A DNA stretch of 64,000 nt from Nocardia alni (lineage in GTDB: Bacteria > Actinomycetota > Actinomycetes > Mycobacteriales > Mycobacteriaceae), in assembly GCF_019038435.1 (NCBI RefSeq), contig NZ_JAGPOX010000040.1, positions 1 to 64,000 of the forward strand, read 5' to 3'. Positions 53,755 through 60,626 of the stretch are shown piece by piece; the first letter of the stretch is position 1; each line of letters begins with the position of its first letter. The notes beneath the pieces are model-generated. The model did not search any database and was not told the origin of the DNA. It was given only the letters and a program-made list of their open reading frames with translations. The translations under genes were made by a program, and so were the position numbers.

Positions 53755-53790
53755 TTGTCAATCATCACGGTATCGTGGTATCTTGGTATC
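53755..53790. promoter_or_regulatory. Promoter of the ubiquitin-like operon with three GGTATC repeats
   Basis: GGTATC occurs at 53769, 53777 and 53785, exactly 8 bp apart. A TTGTCA box (53755-53760) and TATCTT (53779-53784) are 18 bp apart, so the repeats cover the -10. The strong AAGGAGG site and the ATG at 53815 follow. Confidence 0.65.
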
Positions 53791-53814
53791 AGTTGATTAA
53801 CAAGGAGGAAAGCT

Positions 53815-54096
53815 ATGAGTGACCAGCACATCCCCGAAGAAGAGAAGTCTGAGGGGTTCAAAATCAAGATCGACCGGATCGAATACTGCGTTGAGCAGGA
53901 AGAGCTGACCGGTGCGCAGCTCCGTAGGCTGCCAACCCCTCCGATCGGGGTAGATCGCGACCTGTTCGAGGTGCTCCCAGGTCACGCCGACCGCAAGATC
54001 GACGACGCCTACGTGGTCGAGATCTTCAACGGCAAGCGGCTGTTCACGGCACCCGCCCACATCAACCCCGGCCAGGCTATGGCTGGCCGAAACTAG
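53815..54096 (+). CDS. Ubiquitin-like modifier (Multi_ubiq domain)
   Basis: 93 aa with one beta-grasp domain of the multi-ubiquitin type (PF14452): FKIKIDRIEYCVEQEELTGAQLRRL, PPIGVDRDLFEVLPGHADRKI and VVEIFNGKRLFTAPAHINPG. Most family members carry two or more copies; here there is one. The tail ends in GQAMAGRN and has no di-glycine, so a cut after the last Gly by the JAB peptidase of the same operon would be needed to expose a glycine end (inference). Ten bp before the E2 gene. Confidence 0.85.
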   Translation: MSDQHIPEEEKSEGFKIKIDRIEYCVEQEELTGAQLRRLPTPPIGVDRDLFEVLPGHADRKIDDAYVVEIFNGKRLFTAPAHINPGQAMAGRN

Positions 54097-54106
54097 AGGA
54101 CGATCG

Positions 54107-54499
54107 ATGACCCTGCCGGAACCCGACATCGAATACCTTGCGCGCCGCAGCGTGCCCCACGAGATCGCTGCGGACGGGGCGATGACGTGTCTCGTGCTCC
54201 AAGGATGGGCACTACCGCAGGGCCTCAGTCAAACCAGTGCCGATCTCCTCGTTCGACTCCAGCCGGGATACCCCGATCTGGCGCCGGACATGTGGTGGTT
54301 CTCGCCGGAGCTATTCCTGGAAGACGGCCGTCGTATCCAAGCGACGGAGGTGATGGAGAATCATCTTGGCAGGACATGGCAGCGATGGAGCCGTCACCTT
54401 GAACCGGGCCAATGGCGCTCCGGCATCGACAGTCTAGAAAGCTACGTCACCCTGATTGACCGGGAGTTGGAACGCTGCGTCATGGAGCCTGTCTCATGA
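54107..54499 (+). CDS. E2-like (UBC-fold) conjugation protein
   Basis: 130 aa. LVRLQPGYPDLAPDMWWFSPELFLEDGR is the UBC core strand region with the YPxxPP-like turn, and ENHLGRTWQRWSRH is the typical Prok-E2 helix. The family (PF14462-like) always sits with Multi_ubiq and E1/JAB genes. Only two Cys are present (about residues 28 and 124), neither in the usual catalytic place, so the chemistry may differ from classical E2s. The stop overlaps the E1 start as ATGA. Confidence 0.8.
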   Translation: MTLPEPDIEYLARRSVPHEIAADGAMTCLVLQGWALPQGLSQTSADLLVRLQPGYPDLAPDMWWFSPELFLEDGRRIQATEVMENHLGRTWQRWSRHLEPGQWRSGIDSLESYVTLIDRELERCVMEPVS

Positions 54500-55875
54500 A
54501 GACCACCCTTGTCCTTCCCGGCGATATCGCCGATCGTTTGCGTGCTCTGGCCACCCAGGACGTCGAGTCCGGGGGTGTCGCGTTGGCTCGGCCCGTCCCG
54601 GTCCGCAACGGCGAACTACGCCTGTTGGTACGCGAGCTGCGGGAGGTGCCGGAAGACGCCTATGAACGGCGCGAAGCGCGGCAGCTACTAATTCGGTCGG
54701 AAGGCTACGTTCCTGCCTTGGCGATTGCCGAGGAGTCCGGCTGCGTCCCCATCTGGTTCCATACGCACCCGGGTGCCGGTGCCTCACCTTCGCCAAGTCG
54801 GCATGACTTGGAAGTCGATCGGACGCTGTCCGGCCTATTCCGTGACCGCGCGAGCAGCAACTACTACGGTGCCCTCATCGTCGCGGTCGGCGAAGGCGGC
54901 GAAATAACCTTCACCGGCAACCTGGATGATGGTAAGACCGTCACGCCGATCAACAGATTGTGGATCGTCGGCCCCCAGCTCGCGTTGCTCGCCAACAAGG
55001 AGGCGGTACAAGAGGCGCTTCCCGATCTTTACGATCGCAACATCCGGGCATTCGGCGGACTTGTTCAGCGCGTGCTGGCCGACCTTCGAGTCGCGGTCGT
55101 TGGCTGTGGTGGCACCGGTTCAGCGGTTGCCGAGCAGATAGCCAGACTTGGAGTACAGAATCTATTGCTGATCGATCCCGACGAACTCTCCGACAGTAAC
55201 GTCACCCGCGTGTACGGCTCGCGACTCAAGGATGTTGGCCGCCCGAAAGTCGATGTGCTCGCCGATCACCTCGAAGACGTCTTCTCCACGATCAACATCG
55301 AGCGCCTCCAGTCGACGATCACCATCGAAGAGACCGCGAAGACGCTAGTCGATGCCGATGTCGTTTTCGGCTGCACGGACGACAACGCCGGCCGAATGGT
55401 GCTGTCGCGTCTATCTACTTATTTCCTTGTTCCCGTTATCGACTGCGGCGTACTGTTGTCGACCGATGCAGCCAGTCGTCTCGATGGCATTCATGGGCGT
55501 GTCACCGTTCTCCATCCCGGCCAAGCGTGTCTGATCTGTCGTGGTCGAGTCGACCTTGCCCGCGCCAGTAGCGAGATGCTGACGTCGACTGAGCGCAAAA
55601 GACTGGTCGGAGAAGGCTACGCCCAGGCATTGCCCGGCGTGGAACCAGCGGTCGTCGCGTACACCACGATGGTCGCGGCCACCGCGGTCGCCGAGCTGAT
55701 CGAACGACTTACCCACTATGGCCTCACCCCCGTCCCGAGCGAAGTGCTGATGAGGCTCCACGACCGGGAGCTGTCGACCAACAACCAAGTACCGTCTGAA
55801 AATCATTATTGCGACCGATCAGCTGGAAGGCTGGGCCTCGGGATCACAACCCCCTTCTTGGAGCAAATGTGGTAG
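54496..55875 (+). CDS. JAB peptidase-E1 (ThiF) fusion
   Basis: 459 aa. The N-terminal JAB/Mov34 domain (residues 1-160) has the JAMM motif: HTHP (His89, His91) with Ser101 and Asp104. The C-terminal ThiF/E1 domain has VVGCGGTGSAVAEQI (about residues 201-215), LLIDPDELSDSNVTR and GCTDDNAGRMVL. A C-x2-C pair (Cys345, 348) may bind zinc. It would adenylate the modifier C-terminus and, by the JAB part, cut precursor or conjugates. The fusion of the two in one protein occurs in the Multi_ubiq gene sets. Confidence 0.92.
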   Translation: MKTTLVLPGDIADRLRALATQDVESGGVALARPVPVRNGELRLLVRELREVPEDAYERREARQLLIRSEGYVPALAIAEESGCVPIWFHTHPGAGASPSPSRHDLEVDRTLSGLFRDRASSNYYGALIVAVGEGGEITFTGNLDDGKTVTPINRLWIVGPQLALLANKEAVQEALPDLYDRNIRAFGGLVQRVLADLRVAVVGCGGTGSAVAEQIARLGVQNLLLIDPDELSDSNVTRVYGSRLKDVGRPKVDVLADHLEDVFSTINIERLQSTITIEETAKTLVDADVVFGCTDDNAGRMVLSRLSTYFLVPVIDCGVLLSTDAASRLDGIHGRVTVLHPGQACLICRGRVDLARASSEMLTSTERKRLVGEGYAQALPGVEPAVVAYTTMVAATAVAELIERLTHYGLTPVPSEVLMRLHDRELSTNNQVPSENHYCDRSAGRLGLGITTPFLEQMW

Positions 55876-56234
55876 GGCTTCGACGGATATCCTGGTGGAA
55901 CTGGCTGCCATGGCCCAATCGCAAATTCCGTATAGTACAGGTGGTCGATGCTGCTGACGAAATACCTGAACGATTGCCTCTCAACGGCGCGGTTGTAGTT
56001 GGGACGATCGACCATCCGACTTGGATCGCGTTCGATTGCCCTTGCGTGGATCATCACCGTGTGATGCTGAATCTGGATGTCCGGCGATACCCGGCGTGGG
56101 TAATGCAGCCTATCAAAATGCTCACCCTCCAGCCGAGTATCGACGAATTACGGCAAGGCAAGCGCTGCCATTATTTTATTTGTAAGGGAAAAGTTCAATG
56201 GGTCCAGTATAATAGTGACGACGGAGTCCGATAA
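55869..56234 (+). CDS. DUF6527 protein of the ubiquitin-like operon
   Basis: 121 aa from a GTG at 55869 that overlaps the E1 stop; GGAG upstream. The end AFDCPCVDHHRVMLNL, then PAWVMQPIKMLTLQPSI and RCHYFICKGKVQW match the DUF6527 family with a small Cys pair (CPC). DUF6527 genes travel with Multi_ubiq/E2/E1 genes, so this may be a target-selecting or regulatory part. Biochemical function is unknown. Confidence 0.8.
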   Translation: MVGLRRISWWNWLPWPNRKFRIVQVVDAADEIPERLPLNGAVVVGTIDHPTWIAFDCPCVDHHRVMLNLDVRRYPAWVMQPIKMLTLQPSIDELRQGKRCHYFICKGKVQWVQYNSDDGVR

Positions 56235-56236
56235 CT

Positions 56237-57187
56237 ATGAGCAATGACCACGACGTAGTATCCACCCCATCGATCGCCACCAACGCCGATGGCACTCTTA
56301 AAGATATTGTTCCAAAACTTAGCAAGACTCCACTGTTCCAAGCTGTACATGCGGCACGGTATCAGCGCCAGGCGCTGATACGTGAGATTCAACAGCTCAC
56401 CGATAGTAAGCTCATCTGCTACATCGCAGGTGTTTCTGCTCCGGTGGACCGCGAAGACGTGGTGTGTTTCGTAGACATGCTTCACAACATCAGCTGCGGC
56501 CAGAATATCGACTTACTACTGCATACCGGGGGCGGCGATATCGATGCAGCTGACAAGCTCATCACAATGGTCCGTAAGAAGGTGGGCACGGGCCGCTTGC
56601 GGGTAATCGTCCCAGATTATGCTAAAAGTGCAGGAACACTGATGGCCCTTGGTGCCGATAGCATTGTCATGAGTGACACATCCGAGTTGGGGCCGATCGA
56701 CCCGCAAGTCATTCGATCGGATCGGAACGGTAATCGGGTACGTCACTCGGTCAAGAACTATCTCGACGCGTATGAGGATCACCGAAAGGCATTACAGAAA
56801 AACCCGGACGATGCGACTGCACGCCTTATGCTGGATAAGCTCGATCCCGAGACAGTTCGCCTCTACACCAGCATCATGACACGTGCGCGAGAGCTGGCCG
56901 AGAACAAGCTCAAAGTTGGGATGATGCAGCATAACGGCGGCAACTGGACTCAGGCGGCGAGCGCACTACTCGATACGACTCGATTCCAGACACATGGGCA
57001 ACCGATTTCCTGGGAGGATGCATCAGATCGGACAATAGGTCTAACTGTCGAGTATCTCGATCCAAACGATGAATTATGGCTCAAAATTTGGCAGCTGTAT
57101 TGCTTGCAAATTATATCGGTAAAAGAAGTGCAGAAGCTATTTGAGTCAGACGTCGCTTCCCTTTGTATCGACAGCCGAGCGATTTAG
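56237..57187 (+). CDS. Clp-fold serine protease (SDH/SppA-like)
   Basis: 316 aa. NIDLLLHTGGGDIDAADKLITMV (oxyanion-like HTGGG) and VIVPDYAKSAGTLMALGADSIVM (nucleophile Ser131) mark the SppA/ClpP-crotonase fold, of the SDH_sah family (PF01972). No signal or TM segment, so it acts inside the cell. It begins 2 bp after the DUF6527 gene and ends the operon. A peptidase at this position suggests destruction of modified proteins or an activated effector; this is inference. Confidence 0.85.
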   Translation: MSNDHDVVSTPSIATNADGTLKDIVPKLSKTPLFQAVHAARYQRQALIREIQQLTDSKLICYIAGVSAPVDREDVVCFVDMLHNISCGQNIDLLLHTGGGDIDAADKLITMVRKKVGTGRLRVIVPDYAKSAGTLMALGADSIVMSDTSELGPIDPQVIRSDRNGNRVRHSVKNYLDAYEDHRKALQKNPDDATARLMLDKLDPETVRLYTSIMTRARELAENKLKVGMMQHNGGNWTQAASALLDTTRFQTHGQPISWEDASDRTIGLTVEYLDPNDELWLKIWQLYCLQIISVKEVQKLFESDVASLCIDSRAI

Positions 57188-57304
57188 GCCCCCATAGCCC
57201 ATTCACTCCAACCCTTTATGCATTCTGAAAATCGGCTCCCGTTCGGCCCGACAATCGACCGAACGGGAGGCCCGGCAGGCCGGACACCGGCAGTAGACGT
57301 CCCC

Positions 57305-57787
57305 TCACACTCTCTTCGCCACTGCCGCCCGCATCCGTACCCCTCGTCGTAGCAACGCAAGTCGCACCGTGCCAGCATCAACCCCGAACTGGGCTCCAAC
57401 CTGTTTGAGGGTGAGCCGGTCTTCGACATACAGCTCGGCGGCTCGGTCGATCTACTCTTCCGTGAGTCCTTGCTGTCGCATAGGAACCCCCATCCCGTGG
57501 AGATGCTTGCTCACCGTCTGGCGCTGGATCGAGAACTTCTCAGCCAACTCGTACACGGTCATTCCCCGCACGTAGTCTCGCGCCAACTCTGCCCTCTCCG
57601 AGTCCGACAGCTTTCGCATCGGCGCTGGTGGGTTCGACACCGGCCGGTTTACACCAGCCTCAACCTCCCGCCGCGCCTCCTCCAGTAGCGCTGCAAGCGT
57701 CTGACCAGGGGTGATGAGATTGAAGTGGGACCTCAGAAAGCGCACTCCATACTGAGGACCGGTTCCTAGAGTCTTTCCCGGTTCCAC
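57305..57787 (-). pseudogene. Double-HTH protein with an internal amber codon
   Basis: Residues MRKLSDSERAELARDYVRGMTVYELAEKFSIQRQTVSKHL form a recombinase-type HTH. At 57452-57454 a TAG replaces what reads as CAG; beyond it the frame continues for 48 codons (ITLK-type second HTH: IDRAAELYVEDRLTLKQVGAQFGVDAGTV) to a stop at 57305. The full protein would have 160 aa. A GTG at 57787 is the start. Confidence 0.6.
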
Positions 57788-57798
57788 TTCAACTTCGG

Positions 57799-57989
57799 TT
57801 GGGGGTTCAGCTGACCGTCGATTGGCACGAATCGCAGCCCCAGCAAGAACCGATCGACTGGCAAGAATATCTCGATCTCGATGAGGATGTTCGTCGAGAT
57901 CTCGAAATCGTCGATGGATACGTCGTTCCCCGCGAGCAACGCGGTCGCGATCACCAAGAAGGTCGGCACCCGGCTGTCACTAGCCCTGG
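57799..57989 (+). pseudogene. Uma2-family N-terminal remnant
   Basis: DWQEYLDLDEDVRRDLEIVDGYVVPREQRGRDHQ is the N-terminus of the Uma2/DUF820 nuclease-like family. An extra A after CACCA shifts the frame; in the other frame KVGTRLSLALE continues the family. After 57989 SRPBCC sequence starts, so the remaining about 120 residues with the active site are lost. Confidence 0.65.
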
Positions 57990-58387
57990 AGACCGTATGG
58001 GGCCTGCTGATCGACGGCCGCAGTTGGCCGCGGTGGTCCTCCGGATTGGACGAACTCGTGCAGGAGCGCTCCAGCGGACTCGATCCCGACGGACACGACA
58101 GTGTGGGGGCGGTCCGCGCGTTCCGCAGCGGCCGCTCCGTCACCGGCGAGCGATTGACGGAACTGGTAACCGATAAGCGCTTCGCGTACGAGGACGCCTT
58201 CAACTTCGCGATGAAGGACTACCGCGCCGCAATCGAACTCGAGCCGAGCGCGGCAGGCGGCACGACGATCACATGGAGCGGCGCCTGGCGCATGCGGCCC
58301 GGCTTCGGCTGGCTCCTGCCGTTGTTCCTGCCCGGGGTCATGCGGCGCATGGCCGACGACCTCGCACGCTACGCGGCCGATGCGTAA
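57914..58387 (+). CDS. SRPBCC-family protein with a replaced N-terminus
   Basis: About 157 aa. From TVWGLLIDGRSWPRWSSGLDEL (about residue 27) to the end it is a polyketide-cyclase/START-like SRPBCC domain with a C-terminal helix and FGWLLPLFLPGVMRRMADDLARYA. The first about 25 residues are Uma2-derived: the deletion made a chimeric start and the native strand 1 is partly lost. ATGs at 57914, 57887 and 57881 are possible; none has a good ribosome site. Ligand-binding proteins of this kind have many roles; this copy may be non-functional. Confidence 0.6.
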   Translation: MDTSFPASNAVAITKKVGTRLSLALETVWGLLIDGRSWPRWSSGLDELVQERSSGLDPDGHDSVGAVRAFRSGRSVTGERLTELVTDKRFAYEDAFNFAMKDYRAAIELEPSAAGGTTITWSGAWRMRPGFGWLLPLFLPGVMRRMADDLARYAADA

Positions 58388-58494
58388 GGGCTTTTCGTGA
58401 AGCCCTTGGCCGATGATTCTTCTTGCTACAGAACGAATCTCATACAACCAAGGGTTTCACGTTGTCATCTGGCGATCGAGGATCGTCGCATAGA

Positions 58495-59349
58495 TCAGAA
58501 GATGACGTCGGCGAGGCGCTTCAGGTCGTCGATGTCGTCGGTTCCGGTGTTCAGGATGACGTCGTCGGCGCCGATGTCGGTGAACGCCGAGATCGCGTCG
58601 GTGACCATCGCCGGGGAGGTGCAGACCGCCGCGGAGATCATGACCGCCAACTCTTCACCGGTCGCGCTGTAGTAGTCGTAGACGTTCCGCCGCCCGGCCT
58701 CGCCATCGCCGAGGGCGTAGTACACCAGTGCCACCAGCCGCGGCGAGCCTTCGCGGCCGGCCTCGCGCCAGGCCGCTCTGGCCGCGTCGAAGGTCGGGGC
58801 CACGGCCGGTGCGGGCAGTGAGCCGCCGACATACCCCTGTCCCCACCGCGCCATCCTGTCGAACGCCGCCGGTGCGAATCCGCCGAACAGCATCGGTACC
58901 TGCCGCGTCCCCGGTGGCACAGCGGGGTTCGGGCCGCCGCCGACCGGCTTACCGTCCCAGATATCGCGGAAGTCCTCCAGATCGCGGTCGAATCGGGCGC
59001 CCCGGCCTTGCGATCCGTATCCTTCGACGACGTAGTCGTCCGGCCGCGCGCCGACCCCGAGGCCCACGGTCAACCTGCCGCCCGAGATCCCGTCGATTCC
59101 GGCCAGCTCCTTGGCCAGCAGTTTTCCAGGCCACGCAGGACCGAGCAGCACGCCACTGACGAGTTCGATCCGGCTGGTCACCGCAGCCGCGGCGGCCAGG
59201 GCGACCGTGTCGGAGACGCCGGGGTAGGCATACCGGCCCACGGTGCTCAGACTGGTGAAGCCCGCCTCCTCCGCCTGCCTCGCCCACGTGGGGATCACCT
59301 CGGGGCGCATGTCGCGGACCTGATTGGGAAGTCCTGTGCCGATCCTCAT
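58495..59349 (-). CDS. LLM-class F420-dependent oxidoreductase
   Basis: 284 aa luciferase-like TIM barrel: IGTGLPNQVRDMRPEVIPTWARQAEEAGFTSLS, LVSGVLLGPAWPGKLLAKELAGIDGISGGRLTVGLGVG and VPMLFGGFAPAAFDRMARWGQGYV. The family uses F420 (or FMN) to reduce or oxidise small molecules. Its start overlaps the upstream 122-aa gene as ATGA, so the pair is coupled. Probably under the TetR gene at 59889. Confidence 0.9.
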   Translation of the reverse strand: MRIGTGLPNQVRDMRPEVIPTWARQAEEAGFTSLSTVGRYAYPGVSDTVALAAAAAVTSRIELVSGVLLGPAWPGKLLAKELAGIDGISGGRLTVGLGVGARPDDYVVEGYGSQGRGARFDRDLEDFRDIWDGKPVGGGPNPAVPPGTRQVPMLFGGFAPAAFDRMARWGQGYVGGSLPAPAVAPTFDAARAAWREAGREGSPRLVALVYYALGDGEAGRRNVYDYYSATGEELAVMISAAVCTSPAMVTDAISAFTDIGADDVILNTGTDDIDDLKRLADVIF

Positions 59350-59714
59350 CGTTCACCGAGTATGCGGCTGATCGCGGGCAACACGTCGCCGGGATTGCGA
59401 ACCAGGATCATCTTGGCCTTGGGCGCTTCGGCGTGAATGATGTTCAGCACCCGGTTGAACCAGGCCGTCGTCTCTTCGGTCGGCGGGTCCTGGGGGTTCT
59501 GGCCGTTGATGAAGCTCCCGATCGCCACACCGTCGTAGTCGGTGGCGTTCAACTCCTGGATCAGCCGTGCATCACCCGCCTCGTCATCGGTCACCACGAT
59601 CGAGCCGCCCGCCTGACCGGCCTCCCGGAACCGCTCATTGATCGCCGCGGCGATCTCCGGATGCTTGCCGAAGCCCAGCACCCGCCAGCCCTGTGTACTT
59701 TGCGGTGTCGACAT
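59346..59714 (-). CDS. Small Rossmann-like protein coupled to the LLM gene
   Basis: 122 aa. WRVLGFGKHPEIAAAINERFREAGQAGGSIVVTDDEAG and ATDYDGVAIGSFINGQNP suggest a nucleotide-binding-like alpha/beta fold without a known name. It is first in the unit with the LLM gene and has one of the two direct-repeat operators in front. Function unknown. Confidence 0.7.
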   Translation of the reverse strand: MSTPQSTQGWRVLGFGKHPEIAAAINERFREAGQAGGSIVVTDDEAGDARLIQELNATDYDGVAIGSFINGQNPQDPPTEETTAWFNRVLNIIHAEAPKAKMILVRNPGDVLPAISRILGER

Positions 59715-59751
59715 GCCCGTTCCAGCTCCTAGATTTAGATAGACTTCGAGT

Positions 59752-59888
59752 TAAATGAACTAACCCGGAGTCTACCCAAAATAGAGGCGAGCGCCAACGG
59801 ATCACCGCCGGCCAGTCCGCTCACCTCCTGCGGTAACATTGACTTGACCCTACATAAAATGAGTTGATCTGGAGTATAGCCAAATAAG
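59752..59888. promoter_or_regulatory. Twin operator-like direct repeats between LLM unit and TetR gene
   Basis: About 32-bp imperfect direct repeats. Copy 1 at 59752-59786 holds AAATGAACTAACCCGGAGTC and TACCCAAA; copy 2 at 59855-59888 holds AAATGAGTTGATCTGGAGTA and TAGCCAAA. Copy 2 ends at the TetR ATG, so binding would also block TetR translation initiation or its promoter. Confidence 0.65.
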
Positions 59889-60536
59889 ATGGCACGCATC
59901 GAAGGGAAACAACGCGCCTATCGCTCGCCGCTGCGCGAGGAGTCGGCCCGGCGTACCCGCGAGGCCGTGGTCGCGGCCGCCGCGGAGGTATTTCTCGAGG
60001 AGGGCTACACGCGCGCCACAATCGAGCAGATCGCCGCGCGCGCCGGCGTCTCGCGCCCGACCGTCTTCGGAGTCGGGGCCAAAGCCCAGCTGTTCGCACT
60101 CGCCCGCCAGCAGGTCGCCACCGGCGGCCGTCTCACCGCCAACGACGAAGGCTTCCAGCAACTCCTGACGATTGCCGACGCACACCGGCTACTCGAGGAA
60201 TTCGCTACCTTCACCGCCACCATCTCCCGACGCCTCGGAGCACTACAACTCGTCCTCGAACAGGTCGCCGGAACCGACCCCGAACTGGCGCAATTACTGG
60301 ACTCGAGCCAGCAGGAGTTGCTCGACTGCGCTCGCCGCATCGCGGGGGCGGTCGCCACGACCGGATCACTACGGCACGACATTCCCCAGGAAGCCGCCGC
60401 CGACATGCTGTGGATTCAGATCCAGCCCGCCAACTACCGACGCCTGGTGCACGAGCGCGGCTGGAGCCACGACGCATTCGAGCGCTGGCACGCGGGGACC
60501 ATGATCGCCGCCCTGCTGGAACCGAAGTCGCGATAG
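59889..60536 (+). CDS. TetR-family regulator
   Basis: 215 aa. The HTH (residues 15-60) reads RTREAVVAAAAEVFLEEGYTRATIEQIAARAGVSRPTVFGVG. The C-terminal ligand domain is variable. It is divergent from the 122-aa/LLM pair and is the likely repressor of that pair and itself through the twin repeats. The ligand is unknown. Confidence 0.9.
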   Translation: MARIEGKQRAYRSPLREESARRTREAVVAAAAEVFLEEGYTRATIEQIAARAGVSRPTVFGVGAKAQLFALARQQVATGGRLTANDEGFQQLLTIADAHRLLEEFATFTATISRRLGALQLVLEQVAGTDPELAQLLDSSQQELLDCARRIAGAVATTGSLRHDIPQEAAADMLWIQIQPANYRRLVHERGWSHDAFERWHAGTMIAALLEPKSR

Positions 60537-60626
60537 TTCCGGTGCTCCAGAGCACCGCACGGCGCTCTTATTGCCCCGAACCGGTTGCATCGCTTATGAA
60601 GTCGGCCTGTAGTTCGAACCTCGGTG

